From Haemaphysalis longicornis (Eukaryota > Arthropoda > Arachnida > Ixodida > Ixodidae), in assembly GCA_013339765.2 (NCBI GenBank), contig CM023448.1:331346941-331410940 (forward strand): a stretch of DNA of 64,000 bases. Direction: 5' to 3'. Positions 12,473-24,350 of this stretch are shown in pieces. Made by a program: the position numbers and the translations under genes. Position 1 is the first letter of the stretch. Each line of letters starts with the position of its first letter. The notes beneath the pieces are model-generated. The model saw only the letters and a program-made list of their open reading frames with translations. It made no database searches and was not told the DNA's origin.

Positions 12473-14243
12473 AACGGAAAAAAGAGTGCCCTCACTCTTG
12501 CACAAAGTTTAAAACATAAGAACACATTTTCGCCAACTGACGGCGATACTGGCATTCATGGCATGCGGACTCGAGGAAATGAAACACACTCTAACACCAG
12601 AGACAAGAGTCGACAACCGTCTCCGCTGAATCAGTCACCACATACGCGTGCACCTAATGGAGTTCCGTGGCACTTCACGCACGCATAGTCTGTTGTCCAT
12701 CGCTGGAGAAAACACTTCATTCACACGAAACAAGAAAATAACAACACGGATACCATGAATAACATAAAAATAACATGCGCATTCTAAAACTTATACGCTA
12801 AAAAAGATCGAAAAACCAGCTCCGCTAGCCGGGCCGCACACTCAGTTCTGGGGAGCTTGACGCGAAACAAAAGGTGTCCTCGGACCAGAGGTCGCATAAA
12901 CATGACGCAAAGTAACCGCTATCCAACAAAAGTGATCACCAAATAAAGAAAACAGAAGCGCAGTCTCAGCGGTCGCTACTCATCGAAATACTCAGTGCCT
13001 TACGGATAGGAGTACACACAGTTCATAAGAAGGCACTAGAAAACTGAAATAAAATTATATACAAGTGCTCACTGTATTGGAGTTATATCTCACCGGCAAG
13101 TGGAAATCTACGCACACTAGCCACTGTTGGGCACTTCACTTGACACAACATATCTGCATTCGACTCTGCTCTTTCTAAAACAGCCCTATTCCTCCTATAG
13201 GAGAAATACGCACTCAAAGTAAATCGAAACGCGTGTTCAAACCTTAGCAAACAACCCAAAGGAACGGCTACGAAAACGAGTTGCAAGAAAACTACTAGAC
13301 ACCAACACAACAAAACGGCTAAAACAAAATGACTTCCGAGAAAACTGCCAACCATCTAAACATAAAACTACAAAAATCAAAACTTGGCGGTCGCGCATAT
13401 GAAGTATGATACAAAATAAACATTGGCGCCTGACGAAGCCTTTCAGAACAGTTCAGACGCTCCTAACCGCTCAATACTCCGATACAAACAATAAAATAAA
13501 CAAAAAAAAAGAACATTGATACACACTTTTTCATGACCAGGAGCGGTAGAAATGATAAAGTAACACATGCTCGACTATCAACCAAGGTGACATCAAAACT
13601 ACATATTGGTTAGAATTTAGCGTACAACAAGAACATAGTCTGCCGAATATCAGCAGTGGTGAGAAACTTTCGCCAACCCGACGCATTCGCAGAACTGCAT
13701 ACCCGCTAGCTCTCCCCGTCCGCGGCATCCCGGGCACCCCTGCTGGTGTCTTTGTTTGTACTTCGAGTAGCGGCGTGCAGCGAAAACATCTCTCAACTCC
13801 TCGTTTCCCTCAGACCCCCAACCCCGAAGTGGCTGCCGTATTTGCTTCAAGACAAAACCTAACTTCGGTGAAAGGAGCCGAGGAAACGGATATCAGCAGT
13901 CTCTAATATAGCGAGATCTGCGCAAAAATCAGCCTTTTCATAGGCGCGTGGGGGCCTTCTTCGGGGCTCCTTCGCCGGGAGAACCGAACGCTTGTGCCGT
14001 TAAGATTCTGACTACAAAGCTGTCCAACCCCCGCGCGAAGAGCCCACATACCCCACGAAAAAACCGCTGCACGCTCATAAATTTTTGCCTCAGCATCTAC
14101 AGCGGCTAGATACATAAGCACGCTGGTGCTGGCAAAGCAAATGAACCAAAGACAACCAATCAGTGGGCGCCCCGGACACGCGGAGAAGAAAAGCCTACAG
14201 GCCCACAGTCATGCGGTGCGCCGAGAGGCGAAAATCTCTCACC
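12473..14243 (-). other. Non-coding internal region of the LARD-like element
   Basis: About 1.8 kb, mostly AT-rich at the left and GC-rich at the right, with no retroviral-type domain in any frame. A minus-strand ORF at 13083-13355 encodes a very hydrophobic 90-residue peptide but has no further support. Confidence 0.7.
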
Positions 14244-14552
14244 TTACTGCATGCGCGGGAAGCTCGCCGCCGCGATGGAGAGTGGCCGGCGCGGGGACGG
14301 TCGGTCCGCGTCGGGGCCGGGGGCTCTCCCTCGCAGGAGCCGATGGCGGGCCAGCTTGCGCCGGGCTGGTAGCGCGGTGATGGCCGTGGAGTAGGAAAGT
14401 CTTTTGCCACTGTCGCACATGTCGTCGCTCGCCTTTTCCATCCACGGTGTGCGGACGGAGGCCGTGAGATCAGCTGAAGCTTGCTCGGTAGAGTGGATGG
14501 AGAGGTTGATGATGAACAGCAGGAAGATGAACGATGAGTGGGGGGAGCCCAT
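14244..14552 (-). CDS. Short ORF with signal-peptide-like N terminus inside LTR element
   Basis: On the minus strand, the ATG at 14552-14550 lies about 20 bases downstream of the primer-binding site, the usual place for the first ORF of an LTR element. It opens a 102-codon frame. The first 20 or so residues (MGSPHSSFIFLLFIINLSIH) are a polar start followed by a strong hydrophobic stretch, like a secretory signal peptide. The rest (about residues 22-102) is hydrophilic, ending arginine- and proline-rich, with no domain I know. The open frame also runs upstream into the LTR to 14774, but that part has no primer-binding-site-compatible start and I exclude it. It could be a leader exon of a lost envelope-like gene, a captured host fragment, or chance. 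Confidence 0.4.
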   Translation of the reverse strand: MGSPHSSFIFLLFIINLSIHSTEQASADLTASVRTPWMEKASDDMCDSGKRLSYSTAITALPARRKLARHRLLRGRAPGPDADRPSPRRPLSIAAASFPRMQ

Positions 14553-14573
14553 GATGGCAGAGGGGGTGTTCGC

Positions 14574-14591
14574 TACCCCGCACCTCCACCA
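14574..14591 (-). other. Primer-binding site, tRNA-Ala-like
   Basis: Minus strand TGGTGGAGGTGCGGGGTA lies four bases after the end of the 5' LTR. Its complement ends in CACCTCC-A-CCA, which fits the 3' acceptor end of an alanine tRNA (GGGGGTG/GGAGGTG-type acceptor). The tRNA identity is from memory and should be treated as likely, not proven. Confidence 0.7.
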
Positions 14592-14595
14592 CTTT

Positions 14596-15455
14596 TGTAA
14601 CGTAGTATTTTGGTTCATACTGCCGCTACTGTAGCATGAAGATCGGAAGGAAGAAGTCGAGACGTCAAGAAGTTTTAAGGTTAACTGGTTTAGTTTACTT
14701 GTAACATTGATGCAATTAGCACATACAAACGTGAAACAATTACACTTATTACATCGATTGAAAAGACAGTCCAAGATTCAGAGTACTTAGCGGGACATAG
14801 TTGGCGGGGCGAATGGCTCCCGGCGGGAGACGGGCACGACGAACGAGCGGCAGAGTGCGGCTCTCCTGGTGTTGCTCGCCCTCAATAGCCGGGGGCGCCG
14901 CGTTATATTTGCTTTGGGGGACGCATTGGGGAAAAAAAGCGCATCCTAGTCGTGTGCGGACGATAGGGAAACAAGGCTAAGGCACACCCGCAGCCAATCA
15001 GGAAGGACGCTCTAAGCTCCAATCAGACATGTCACCGCCAAAGTGAAAAAGGACAAAAACAGACACAAGGTTTTCGACTCGAAAACGCGCGCTTGGAGAA
15101 TTACGGCGCGTTAGAGCAAGTAGTGAGACAAAACGCACTAAAGTAAACAGGGGAAAAGGGAAGGTCGTCAGAAGTTAGTACACAGCGGCCCGCGCGTAGG
15201 CGCGCAACGGGGGTCGGAGACGCCAGTGCGCGCGGTTAATACAAGACGAGGCGAGGGCCCGCTTCCCCCAACAGCCGTCGTCTCCCGGTCGGCCGACGGG
15301 CAGACAACACGCGCCGGAGCCGATTCTCAGAAATAAGGGCGCCAGGGCCCAGCCGCGTCCGAAGCGCTTTCACACTAACACTTGGGAGGAAGAGCCCCGG
15401 CAGCCGCACAGAACTAAAAAACAACCAGAAAACATCAAGGGATCTCCTCTTCGCG

Positions 15456-15458
<3 letters not shown>
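14596..15458 (-). repeat. 5' LTR of the LARD-like element
   Basis: 863-bp LTR, same termini as the 3' LTR. On the minus strand it carries AAATATAACG near 14905, a possible TATA-like signal, at the same relative place as in the other LTR. It ends inside the (AT)n array that resumes at 15459. Confidence 0.9.

Positions 15459-15486
<28 letters not shown>
15459..15486. repeat. (AT)n array, right part of the LTR element target
   Basis: Perfect AT dinucleotides continuing the array interrupted at 11616 by the LTR element. Confidence 0.9.
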
Positions 15487-17084
15487 CTTCTAAGGAGGTT
15501 TTTTTATTCTTAGCGGAGAAGAGAAGGCGAAGCCGAAACCGTGTGCGTGTGTGTACGTGTGCGTGTGCGCGTGTGTGTCAAATTACAGAGGCATGTGGAT
15601 GCACTGATTAACTCTACACAGAGGCTGATGGGTTGGTAGATTTCATGGCCGGTCGGACCAGGAAGCGCTGGGTGATAACAGAAAGACATCGGAAATGTGG
15701 CTGTACGGAAGAAGCACAAAGTTCCTGGAACAGGCCGCGGTCTATAGGTGGAAGAAGAAACAACTCTCGCAGAAGGGGGACGCAGAGGAGGTATGCAACG
15801 CAACGAGCGAACGTAGGCCCCCACTTTTCTTTTCGAGGTATGCTAGGAACAAGAGAAGGTTCTCGCTGCGGCCCAGAATAGCGAGAGAGCACCTAAGCCG
15901 CTGGTTAGGTTGCTTCGTAATTGCGGGGCAGACGCAACGAAAGGGCGGCCCTTCAGCCGACTGCACGCCGTTGACATGACCCGCTGGTAGGCTGCCTCTG
16001 GCCCCGTGATTACTTGTTGTGTCGGGGACTCGTTAGAAGAGCCTTTGCCAAGAGGGTTTCTTTGCGCTGCCGGGAGTGCTCCACGTCACTACGAGAGTGC
16101 TCAACGCAACGCAGAACTGTGTTGCAAGGAAGCTAGCTTTTATTTGTTCTCGGGCACGCACTTGGTCACCCAGGGAACGACGCCCAACCAGTTGCGAAAG
16201 CTCTCAAGCACTCCTTCAAAGGCTCAGAATTTTCAATTCTCTCTTTTGCATCCAATGGGAGCAACTATAAGCTGCTTGACATAAGCTGCGCACGCTCTTC
16301 GTCCTTGGTGCCGGTGGCCGACTTGCCCAGCTTAGTCCCAGGCACAACAAAATGGCTCTGGGGAAGACTAATAGCCTTTTCAATAGCCTTTCCAAACGTG
16401 CTATGCTTGACCAAGTTTATAAAAGTGCGGAGAATTTGTTTAAACAAAAATTTGTCACTAGTTTTATAGGATTGCCTACGTTTAGCTCAGTTCAAATTAA
16501 GTTCAGTAATGTATGTAAAATAACCTTACCGAACTCAAAGCATTTGATCAGGATTGTGAGGATGAGCTCTTGTTCTACGCTACAGAGAGAGCGAAATGAA
16601 CCCCAAAATTCAATAAATGATTTTCTTAGCGTCATTCGTGCAACGGCATTACATTTACCCCATCGTTCTCCGTCATTACCCATTAAGACGGTTTTTTACG
16701 TTTTCACCGAGTCCTTCAAAGGGGACATTTTTTCGCACTATGCGTGGTAAAAATGACTGGAAACGCCTACCAATGTTCCTGCGCCTACTTGCGCGCGTGC
16801 GTCCGCGGTTGTTGTGGATGCTTTTACGTATGAACAGACCTTCGACGTGCTGCACGTGGCTATTAAAAATCGCTTTCCAAGTAGATGTGCCAGTCACCGA
16901 GATGCAGCATTAGTTCTTCCATGCGTTTTGCGACCAAGTGAGTACTCTATACAGTACCTCATGGTGGCTTCAGCTGTATACGCTTGGGATCTTATCGTGG
17001 CGCGTGCGGGCGAGCAACCTTAATGGTGCAGCAAGACACGCCTCGCAATCGTGCGTGCGTCAATGTGCCGTAAAGGCACCGTGA
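15487..17084. other. Unassigned sequence, no gene recognised
   Basis: A short GT-rich run occurs near 15540-15577. The rest has only short ORFs with no motif. Confidence 0.5.
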
Positions 17085-17248
17085 GATACTGAATATATTG
17101 TTAGGGCTGAAAGACGGGACCCAGGATAAGAATACACGCTGGACCTATAGCGTATATTACTATCCTAGAACGCTAGACCTAGCGTTCGCCCCGTGTATTC
17201 CTATCCTGTGTCTCGCACTCCAGCCCTAACAACGTCTTCAGTATCATG
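17085..17248. repeat. Imperfect palindrome of about 164 bp
   Basis: GATACTGAATATATTG at the left pairs with CAACGTCTTCAGTATC at the right, and GTTAGGGCTG with CAGCCCTAAC, continuing through a block around AGGATAAGAATACACG. The centre is mismatched. Directly to the right lies CCACGTAGCCCAACTTTC (17253-17270), which resembles the CCAACTAGC motif beside the hairpins at 2.4 and 60.7 kb. No coding capacity. Confidence 0.7.
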
Positions 17249-17270
17249 TAACCACGTAGCCCAACTTTCG

Positions 17271-19008
17271 GCCCTGAATACCGTAAGACGTGTGTCTTAC
17301 GAAAAAAAAAACATTTTCTTGCGTAATTGTTGCACCTAAAAGCACCTAGAAATTGCGTGTTCCGTTCCGTGTTCACGTGAAGTGACTGACTGTTTGAACC
17401 TGGCGGGAGTCCTTCTAGTTCTTAATCCGCTTTTTAAACCTAAGTGCAGCTGAAAACCTAAGCTTTGTTCTACAGCGTCCAGGTTTTAGCGAGTTGAGAT
17501 TGTTCGCGTAAACTTTTCATTTTCTGAGCAGGCACAAGGTACAGTGACGCTTTCTTCTCCGGGCATACGATAAGGGGGGAAAGAGCGAAACGAACTGCGC
17601 AATCAGACCCTCAGGCGACTGGAGAGGCTGAAGGCTAGGCACAGGAATAGCGGGAACATAAGGCGAAAAAGAGGAAAGACAGCCATGGGACAAACGGCGC
17701 GAGGGAACAAGAGGAGTGGAGGTGGCACCCAGACCTGCTGAACCTGTGCCGGACACTATGCCCGCCAATTCTGGAAACAGCGCGAGGCATCCCGGGAGAT
17801 GGGAGCGTTGACAAAGAAAGCGAAAACTACCATTTCTTTCCAGGAACAACCAGAAAAGAAAAAGGTCGGCTCAGAACGCAACATATTTTTGGCCACTGCA
17901 AAGACGCAACAAACTTGGAAGAAATCCCATCGAGGAGGGCGTAATCGACAGGCCACGAGGGCGGAATTGAAGACGAAAACAAAGGATAGGAAGACAAAGC
18001 AATCTCGCACTCGAAGCAAATGGAGTCTAGCTTTTCGTGCGAGAAAGCAATAAGTCGGACGGCTCTTCCTGATGGTGTTTTCGCTCTTTCTCGCTGGATG
18101 CGTGGAGTCTACCGCTCTTGCTTGTTTTGTTTTGACCCCGGTATTTCCCCCTTTTTTTCGCTTCCCGTACACGCGAAAACCCTTTGTGGACTCTCGAGCC
18201 GCGAGGTTCAAACAAAGGCAACGAAGCACGAAACAGCCTTGTTACTTCGCCAGCATACACCAGGCGCTTTTTCCGCGAATCGTTTCGCCAGTTGTGTGCA
18301 CTCACGCTTTCGCCAATATAGGCGAGTCGTTACTAACGGTATTTTCTCACTAAAACCAGGCGGTTCTTGTAATGGGAGGTAAGTGGGCATCTGTTACGTC
18401 CCTGTCTGGATCCAATCACTTCAATCCTCTCATATTCTTCCAATCACATTTATTGTCTAACGCAACCGGCTCTTGGCATTTCTCGGAGGTGACGGGTAAC
18501 TGACACAATGTAAGTGCTGCCTCACGCGCATGCGCGCTTGTGCCTGTAAGACTGAGTGGTCGTAAAGTGACTGTCGTACTCAAGCTAATGCATGGAGAAG
18601 CAACAGGAAGAAACACTGCCGTCATTTACGAAACGACGCGTTGGTTCGGCAGAGCGTAATTGTAGTACTCCCACGGGTTCGCTATGCGTGCTACTCAGAT
18701 ACATACCTATACGGCTGCTAAGGGATGTTTTCGATATGTGTAAGTGGCGACCATGATGGCAACGAACGGCAATGCTTGTGCCATCGCGGCGAAATCTATT
18801 AAGGACGTTTATTTGTGGAACGTCGCCACAAAGAAACACAAATGTCCTGTTTATCATATACGGCCTTTTAAGACGAGACGAGCGATTTGTCTCGTCTTAC
18901 CTTTTGTCCCATCTTAACACCGTTTTGGCGTTCATACACTTTTTATATGCCTGGATTGCACTACAACGTCCCTCTCCACTTCATGACATTTGTCACTTTA
19001 TCCATTCA
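17271..19008. other. Unassigned sequence, no gene recognised
   Basis: Overlapping ORFs between 17517 and 18390 lie on both strands, with lysine/arginine-rich or serine-rich translations typical of chance reading. No domain, RNA gene or repeat end recognised. Confidence 0.45.
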
Positions 19009-19162
<154 letters not shown>

Positions 19163-20853
19163 ACTCGATTCAGCCACCCGGCCAAAGGGAAATAAAACTC
19201 TGCGCAATAGTTTTATATACTCACAGCAAGATCTAAATGTCTAAGTCCGGTGTCAGTGTTCATACTTGTCAACATTGTTGAACAAGAAAAGGCAGAAAAT
19301 CAATACATAAGGCCGTGACCATTGGTTGTACGCGGTAAGGACAGCAAAACGCTGCGCTTGATAATAGCAGAGCGTACCGATGCCACCGATTCACTCATTC
19401 GTCAAGCACGTGCTTAATCAGTGCACTAATGAATAAAACAGTCAGTTTTCTTTATTTTTCTCTTGAGTGAATCGATCATGTGACCCACCAGATTACTAGG
19501 AGGAGTGTGGACAAATGCCATGCGTTGTGTTCTTAGTTATGGAGAGGCTTGTACTGCCCTCTTATGTTGCTGTTACACCAAACAAATAATCGCAATTTTA
19601 TTTCTAAACATAAAAACAAAATACGGGGCGTTTTTTTTACGCTTCGTTATCGCTGACTTGTAAACAGTTAAAACTATTATTTCTTTCACTAGAAAACAGT
19701 TTTAAACCGCGCTTCGTGCGAAACTGCGCCTGCTACAAATTCACGAGGATTTCACGGCGCCGAAGGTCGGTGAAATTTTTCGCCCTATTTCACGGCGATG
19801 GCAGCCGCCATTTTAAAGCTGTTACGTAGCATCACGTCACTTTTACGCAGCCTGAAGTTGCCAATGTGTGACTTAAACGTTCCCGCCAACTGTTTATATT
19901 ACGTCACCTCTTCTCAGCCCATCACAGAGAGGGCGTGGCCTACAAGCCATATTGTTGTTTAATAGCAAAGACAGGCCTACATTGTCATGGCTGCTGCATT
20001 TCGTCTAGTTTTTCATTGCCGTTCAAGAATTATGAGCTTTCAGCAGAGAGAAATAAGGCAAACTTTAAAACTGGGGCTAGTAAACGTCCTGAGATGTCAA
20101 AACGACGAAAGCGCACACAGCCGCTAAGTCAGCCGGAAGCACGTGACCAAAATTGAAAGCCAATCAGACAAGGCTTCCGTAAATTCACAGTTCACGGCGA
20201 ATTCACGGAGTTGAGAATAGGGCCCCTGTTCGAAAAGGCGTTCTTTCCGAGAAGAAGACAAAAGAAAAAAAATCAGAAGCCCCTTCGTTTAACGACGGCA
20301 ATCGTTGAAACGCTAAGCTTTCTTGCGTGCGAAAATTACATGCGAAGTGCCTGAGTCAAAACCGCTGCAATCTAAGCCGAAGCGTCAAAGATCAAAGTGC
20401 AAACTGCCTGAGAGTCAAAGCACAAACTCCCCTCCCCTTCCCCACCCATCGTCGTCGTCCAAAATGCAAACTGCCAAAGTCCAAAGCCAAAGTCCACTTC
20501 AACTCAGCCAAAGTCAAAAGCCAACGCCTGCGCAACGAAGCCAAAGGAAATGCTGAGCCACCAGAATGCGATGATGGCGCAATCAACAAAGAAAAGTGAT
20601 GATGGCGCAATCGGATAGACATAGGCTTCGTGACCCGATGGACCCAGGTTCGACTGCGGCCACGGGAAGCGTTTTTTTCTTGTTTCATCATCGTCACCAC
20701 GCGCCCTCCCATTGTGCAAAGTTGGCTTTCCTGCAGTGCGTCTTGGTTACGACACCGCCATCAGTGGTGCCAAGAAATCTTCGCTTTCATAAAACGTGTT
20801 AGGAAGGTAACTATATCAGAGATTGCAAAACGTGTTAAAAAGTAACTGTATAC
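19163..20853. other. Unassigned; promoter-like motifs near 19.8-20.2 kb
   Basis: Between about 19735 and 20225 there are several repeats of a TTCACGG motif. There are also CRE-like ACGTCAC sites (near 19834 and 19900), a GGGCGTGGCC box (19930-19939) and a CCGGAAGCACGTGACC cluster (ETS-like plus E-box, near 20133-20148). Together they could be a promoter or a diverged repeat such as a MITE. I could not find matched terminal inverted repeats. No ORF with a domain follows on either strand. Confidence 0.3.
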
Positions 20854-21208
20854 CAGTTAAACCTGAATGTAACGAACCTCTATGTAACGAATTCATGGAT
20901 TTAACAATGTTTTTCAATTCCCCATTGCTACCCCCATTGAAGCCCACGTGTTTCCGACGTCTATGTAACGAAGGCGTTGCGGCAGTTAATCTTGATGTAA
21001 CGAATTCGCTATGCTGATGAGTCATGCTTTATTGCACTTTTTCTGAAAAAAAAAAATCGGCTGAAGAAATGCACTAATTGGGTGAATTTCGTTTCAACCG
21101 CGGAACTACCGTGTGCTCCCACACGTGAGTGCGCTGTGTGGATTGGTGCCAGGGCTGCCTGTCGGTGTGTAGTCGCGCGTCTCCATTGCTCTCTGTGGTG
21201 TCGGTTTG

Positions 21209-21290
21209 TCGGTGATAAGTTCTGCTGCCAGAAAACGAAAAGTTTTGTCTTTTCAAGACAAGATCTCAATTTTAAATTCCGTCTTCGCCG
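21209..21290 (+). pseudogene. Tigger transposase N-terminal HTH fragment
   Basis: About 27 residues, SVISSAARKRKVLSFQDKIS followed by ILNSV, match the beginning of the CENP-B/pogo-type N-terminal helix-turn-helix, which binds transposon ends. In this superfamily the domain is followed by a second HTH and a DDE nuclease, neither of which is present. There is no ATG in frame close upstream, and the frame runs straight into the (GT)n array at 21291. It is a dead fragment. Confidence 0.8.
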
Positions 21291-21426
<136 letters not shown>

Positions 21427-21939
21427 TATTGCAGCAGGAAGACGCTAGGTCAAGTGGGGGAAGCAGGAGTAGAAGGTGGGGTGTTTGTAGCTTGGGACAT
21501 CTTGAAAGAGGAATGTCGCTGCCCGGTACTGTATTGCAGCTAGCACCCTCTCAACCCTTTTGAGTACGGAGGAGAGCATCAAGTTTGCGAAAAGGTGCCC
21601 TTCCCGCATAATTCCGGTCCTTGAAATGCGTTAAGGCACCCAAGAGTGTGAAAAGGCAACAGTGGTACTTAAGTTATGTTTGTGCAATACGGGGGTAAGA
21701 GACCTCGCTTCTTTAGATCGAGCGCCGTTTAGTAGCTTAACTAAGCTTATGCAAAAACAGCAGCCGAAAATCACGAAGTTTTTCCCTGTGAAATAAATAT
21801 TTGGAGGGTGAGTCCATCGTCATTGATGTCTAACATTCTGGCTTCGTTTCTGATTCGTTCACGCGGGCGTTAACTCGAAACCTGCATGTAACGAAAAATT
21901 GCGAATTTTCGCCAACTTCGTTACATCCAAGTTTAGCTG

Positions 21940-22384
21940 TATATTGTATGCGGATTTAAGACACCCAGATCAGTAAAAGTAGGTGGCGGATATTGATGGG
22001 TAGTTACTGCAATCTGCAAATGTACTATTTGATTAGGCCTAATTAAACCAAGAATAGGAGATTCAAATATATTAAATATTAGCTGTTAAAAATGATGCGG
22101 GTGCTGTTCTCTGGGAAATATATCCCTCTCCATATTCGAGGAAGCCCTCGAGGCTAATAACTTCTATGACACTCATATATTCATAGGTTCAGAACTTTGG
22201 CCGAAAATGCGTAAAGACGTACCAGCTGTCAACACAGTCGAACTAGCAAATGGATAAAAAATTCCTACCCTTCCACTCTGTAAAGAAGGATGACCTGTGA
22301 AGCTGAACGCAGATCCCAGAGGGCACGAAACAGTAAGCGTTTGCTTGTAATTTGCGATTGAGCATACTTCCTAGCGAATTAGCA
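21940..22384. other. Unassigned sequence, no gene recognised
   Basis: AT-rich, no motif recognised. Confidence 0.5.
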
Positions 22385-23420
22385 GGATGAAACAACTTGG
22401 AAGAACCCTCATCTTTATTGTCGCGGACAAGCATGGAGCTATCGTTTTCACTCCCGCGTCGTAAGCATCCTACTGTTCGTGTAACCCACCGACCCAACCC
22501 GCTCTACCAGTGAGATGACACCAGGCAGGGCGCGTTGGTGTGTTTGACGTCCACGCTTAAACCACCCGCCACCACAACGAACATGCCAACAGTAAGGGCT
22601 ATAGGCGCGCGTGAACGCCACCTTGCCAATCTGTGCACGCATAAACCGGCAGCCAGTTATGCGCGCGTCTGAGAAAGGAACCGTCGAGAATGTTGCTCTG
22701 AAAGCCCTTTAAGCGGAACGAGTAATAATGGCCCACGTCGGCGTTCCAAGCGGGCAAGTCGCTGTTCATCCGGGAGGGATCCGCAGCTCCTCAGCGAGAT
22801 GGAAATTAAGGCGTCCGCTGTTTTCCATTGTTTTCGCGCCCATTCGCACTTCTCTTCTGGCCCACGATCCTTCAATTCCCGCACTTCTTTTTCCAAGTGA
22901 ACGACGTGTCCGTCCCATAGCGAGTTGAAACTTGTAAGGTCTCGAGCTTTATTGTAGCGGACAAACGTGGCCATCCGTTCCCCTCTTCCATCGTAAGCAT
23001 TTTACTACCTGTGTGGCCCACCAACTCAGACCCAAACCACTCGATTACGGACGACACCTAACAGGGCGCATTGAGCCATGAGAATTCCACGTTTAAATTT
23101 CCAACCAGCACAACGGCACATCGCCAGTAGCGGCGCGATGCCCAGCTGTGCGTGCCCGCGCCCCCCTTCTTCTACCCCCAATCCGTACAGCCATAAACGG
23201 GCAACCGGCGATGGGCGCGTGCTTAGACGTAAATACGTCACCGAAAATGTCGTTCGGAAAGCCTTTCAAGATTTAGAACAACCATGGGCTCACGCCGGCA
23301 TTGCAATCGGGCAAGTTGGTCTTCAACCGCGAGGAATTCTCACCCACTCCGCGAGGTGGAATGTGAGGCGGCCACGGCGGCGACGGTTTTCGGTCGTTTT
23401 TGCGCCCATTCGCGCTTGCG
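22385..23420. repeat. Diverged tandem duplication, period about 0.54 kb
   Basis: The unit at about 22385-22860 and the unit at about 22922-23420 share a series of blocks in the same order. Examples are CTTTATTGTAGCGGACAA against CTTTATTGTCGCGGACAA, CGTAAGCAT, a CAGGGCGC block, GCATAAACCGGCA against GCCATAAACGGGCA, and GCGCCCATTCGC near the end. Divergence is high, roughly a quarter of positions by eye, with indels. No unit holds a convincing ORF. It may be a short local satellite or two adjacent copies of one dispersed repeat. Confidence 0.75.
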
Positions 23421-24350
23421 TTGTTTCTCCGCAGCCATCTGATAACAGCGCTACAGCCGAGGTCAGCCGATTGTGCAACTCGCCAAACATGCATCGGTGG
23501 TGGTGAGAGGAATAACAGTTGTGAGAGAGCGCGGTCAGCGGTGGCGAGGAGGAGCCCAGGAGCGGGCCGGCTAAATCGGCTTCACCGGAATGAAAACTGC
23601 GGGGTTGGACATATACTGCTTCGCAGTAAAACTCGTTCGTAGTTTCCTTCGTGCTCCCGGCGCAATGAATCAGTGCATGTTGACAGCTGCTGGACATGTA
23701 TACGGCCTCGGAAGTGTGGCATCACGTGTACCATTCTTTTCCTTCCTCATTTAACCGACTCAGTGCTTTCTTCCGTTCTCAGCTTATCTCTCTGCGCACA
23801 CGCTCGCCATTTTCTCTGTTCCGCTCCGTTCGCCTCGCATTCGCGAAGAACAACAGGGTTAGGCCCACCCGGCCGCCGCAGCCCTGTGCTTGTTCCCTTA
23901 GTTTGGGCCTCCTCGGCAGTTTGATCACGACGCCGCTAGCCCCGGGCAGCCTTCGCCCGTCGCCGGGCGCCGTGCCCCGGGGCGGCCAGGAAAAGATTGG
24001 ACAGCGTACGCTCGCGGAATTCTTACCCCGCATACATACGGCCTTTACGTCCGAGCTTCTATACCCCTGCTGCGAGGTCGCTTTTATTCGCAGTACTAAG
24101 GGGCGCTCGCGCAAGGGGAAATGTACGCCAACCTCCCGCATGGAGCGAGCGTCGCGCGAGCAAATGTCACCCTTTTTTCTTTTTTTTTTTTGCCGCCGGC
24201 GTATGACGGCCTCCTCGATTGGCGCGCCGTTTAAACCAGCGCGAATACGCCGTGCGCGTTGGAGATGGCCGCAGTTCTTCTCATCGACCTCCGGTTTCAG
24301 CTCCGTCGGCACGCGCTGCGCGGAACCCGCTGACGTACCTGCTTAGTCGA
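23421..24350. other. CpG-rich patch, no gene recognised
   Basis: GC content and CpG density are raised, especially 23830-24000 and 24200-24340. Long open frames occur on both strands (plus 23696-24346, 216 codons; minus 23779-24312, 177 codons), which is expected in such DNA. Neither shows a domain. A short T11 run lies at about 24179-24190. This could mark a promoter or first exon, but I cannot support either. Confidence 0.3.

Larger units (their letters stand above)
11617..15458 (-). mobile_element. Non-autonomous LTR retrotransposon (LARD-like), 3.84 kb
   Basis: Two direct repeats of about 850 bp (11617-12464 and 14596-15458) begin TGTAACGTAG and end CGCGACA on the plus strand. They enclose a 2131-bp internal region. 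A primer-binding site and a polypurine tract place the element on the minus strand. The flanking bases ATAT on both sides fit a 4- to 6-bp target duplication, but the target is a (TA)n array, so the exact length cannot be told. No gag, protease, reverse transcriptase or integrase motif is visible inside. The only notable ORF is a 102-codon one next to the primer-binding site. It would need enzymes from an autonomous relative. The family (Gypsy or BEL) cannot be decided. Confidence 0.9.

Noticed and set aside
13083..13355. Hydrophobic 90-codon ORF as an envelope-like membrane protein
   Set aside because: The hydrophobic segment is a single stretch in AT-rich non-coding LTR-element DNA without a fusion or cleavage motif. 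Chance is the simpler explanation.
14553..14774. N-terminal extension of the LTR-element ORF into the LTR
   Set aside because: It would cross the primer-binding site and LTR end. The LTR part is not coding in either LTR copy in a consistent frame.
21009..21045. Hammerhead ribozyme suggested by CTGATGAG
   Set aside because: The second core element (GAAAC in the correct spacing) and the three helices are not present. The motif is inside the Tigger copy.
23696..24346. 216-codon plus-strand and 177-codon minus-strand ORFs
   Set aside because: They oppose each other in CpG-rich DNA where stop codons are rare. Neither has a domain or a convincing start context.
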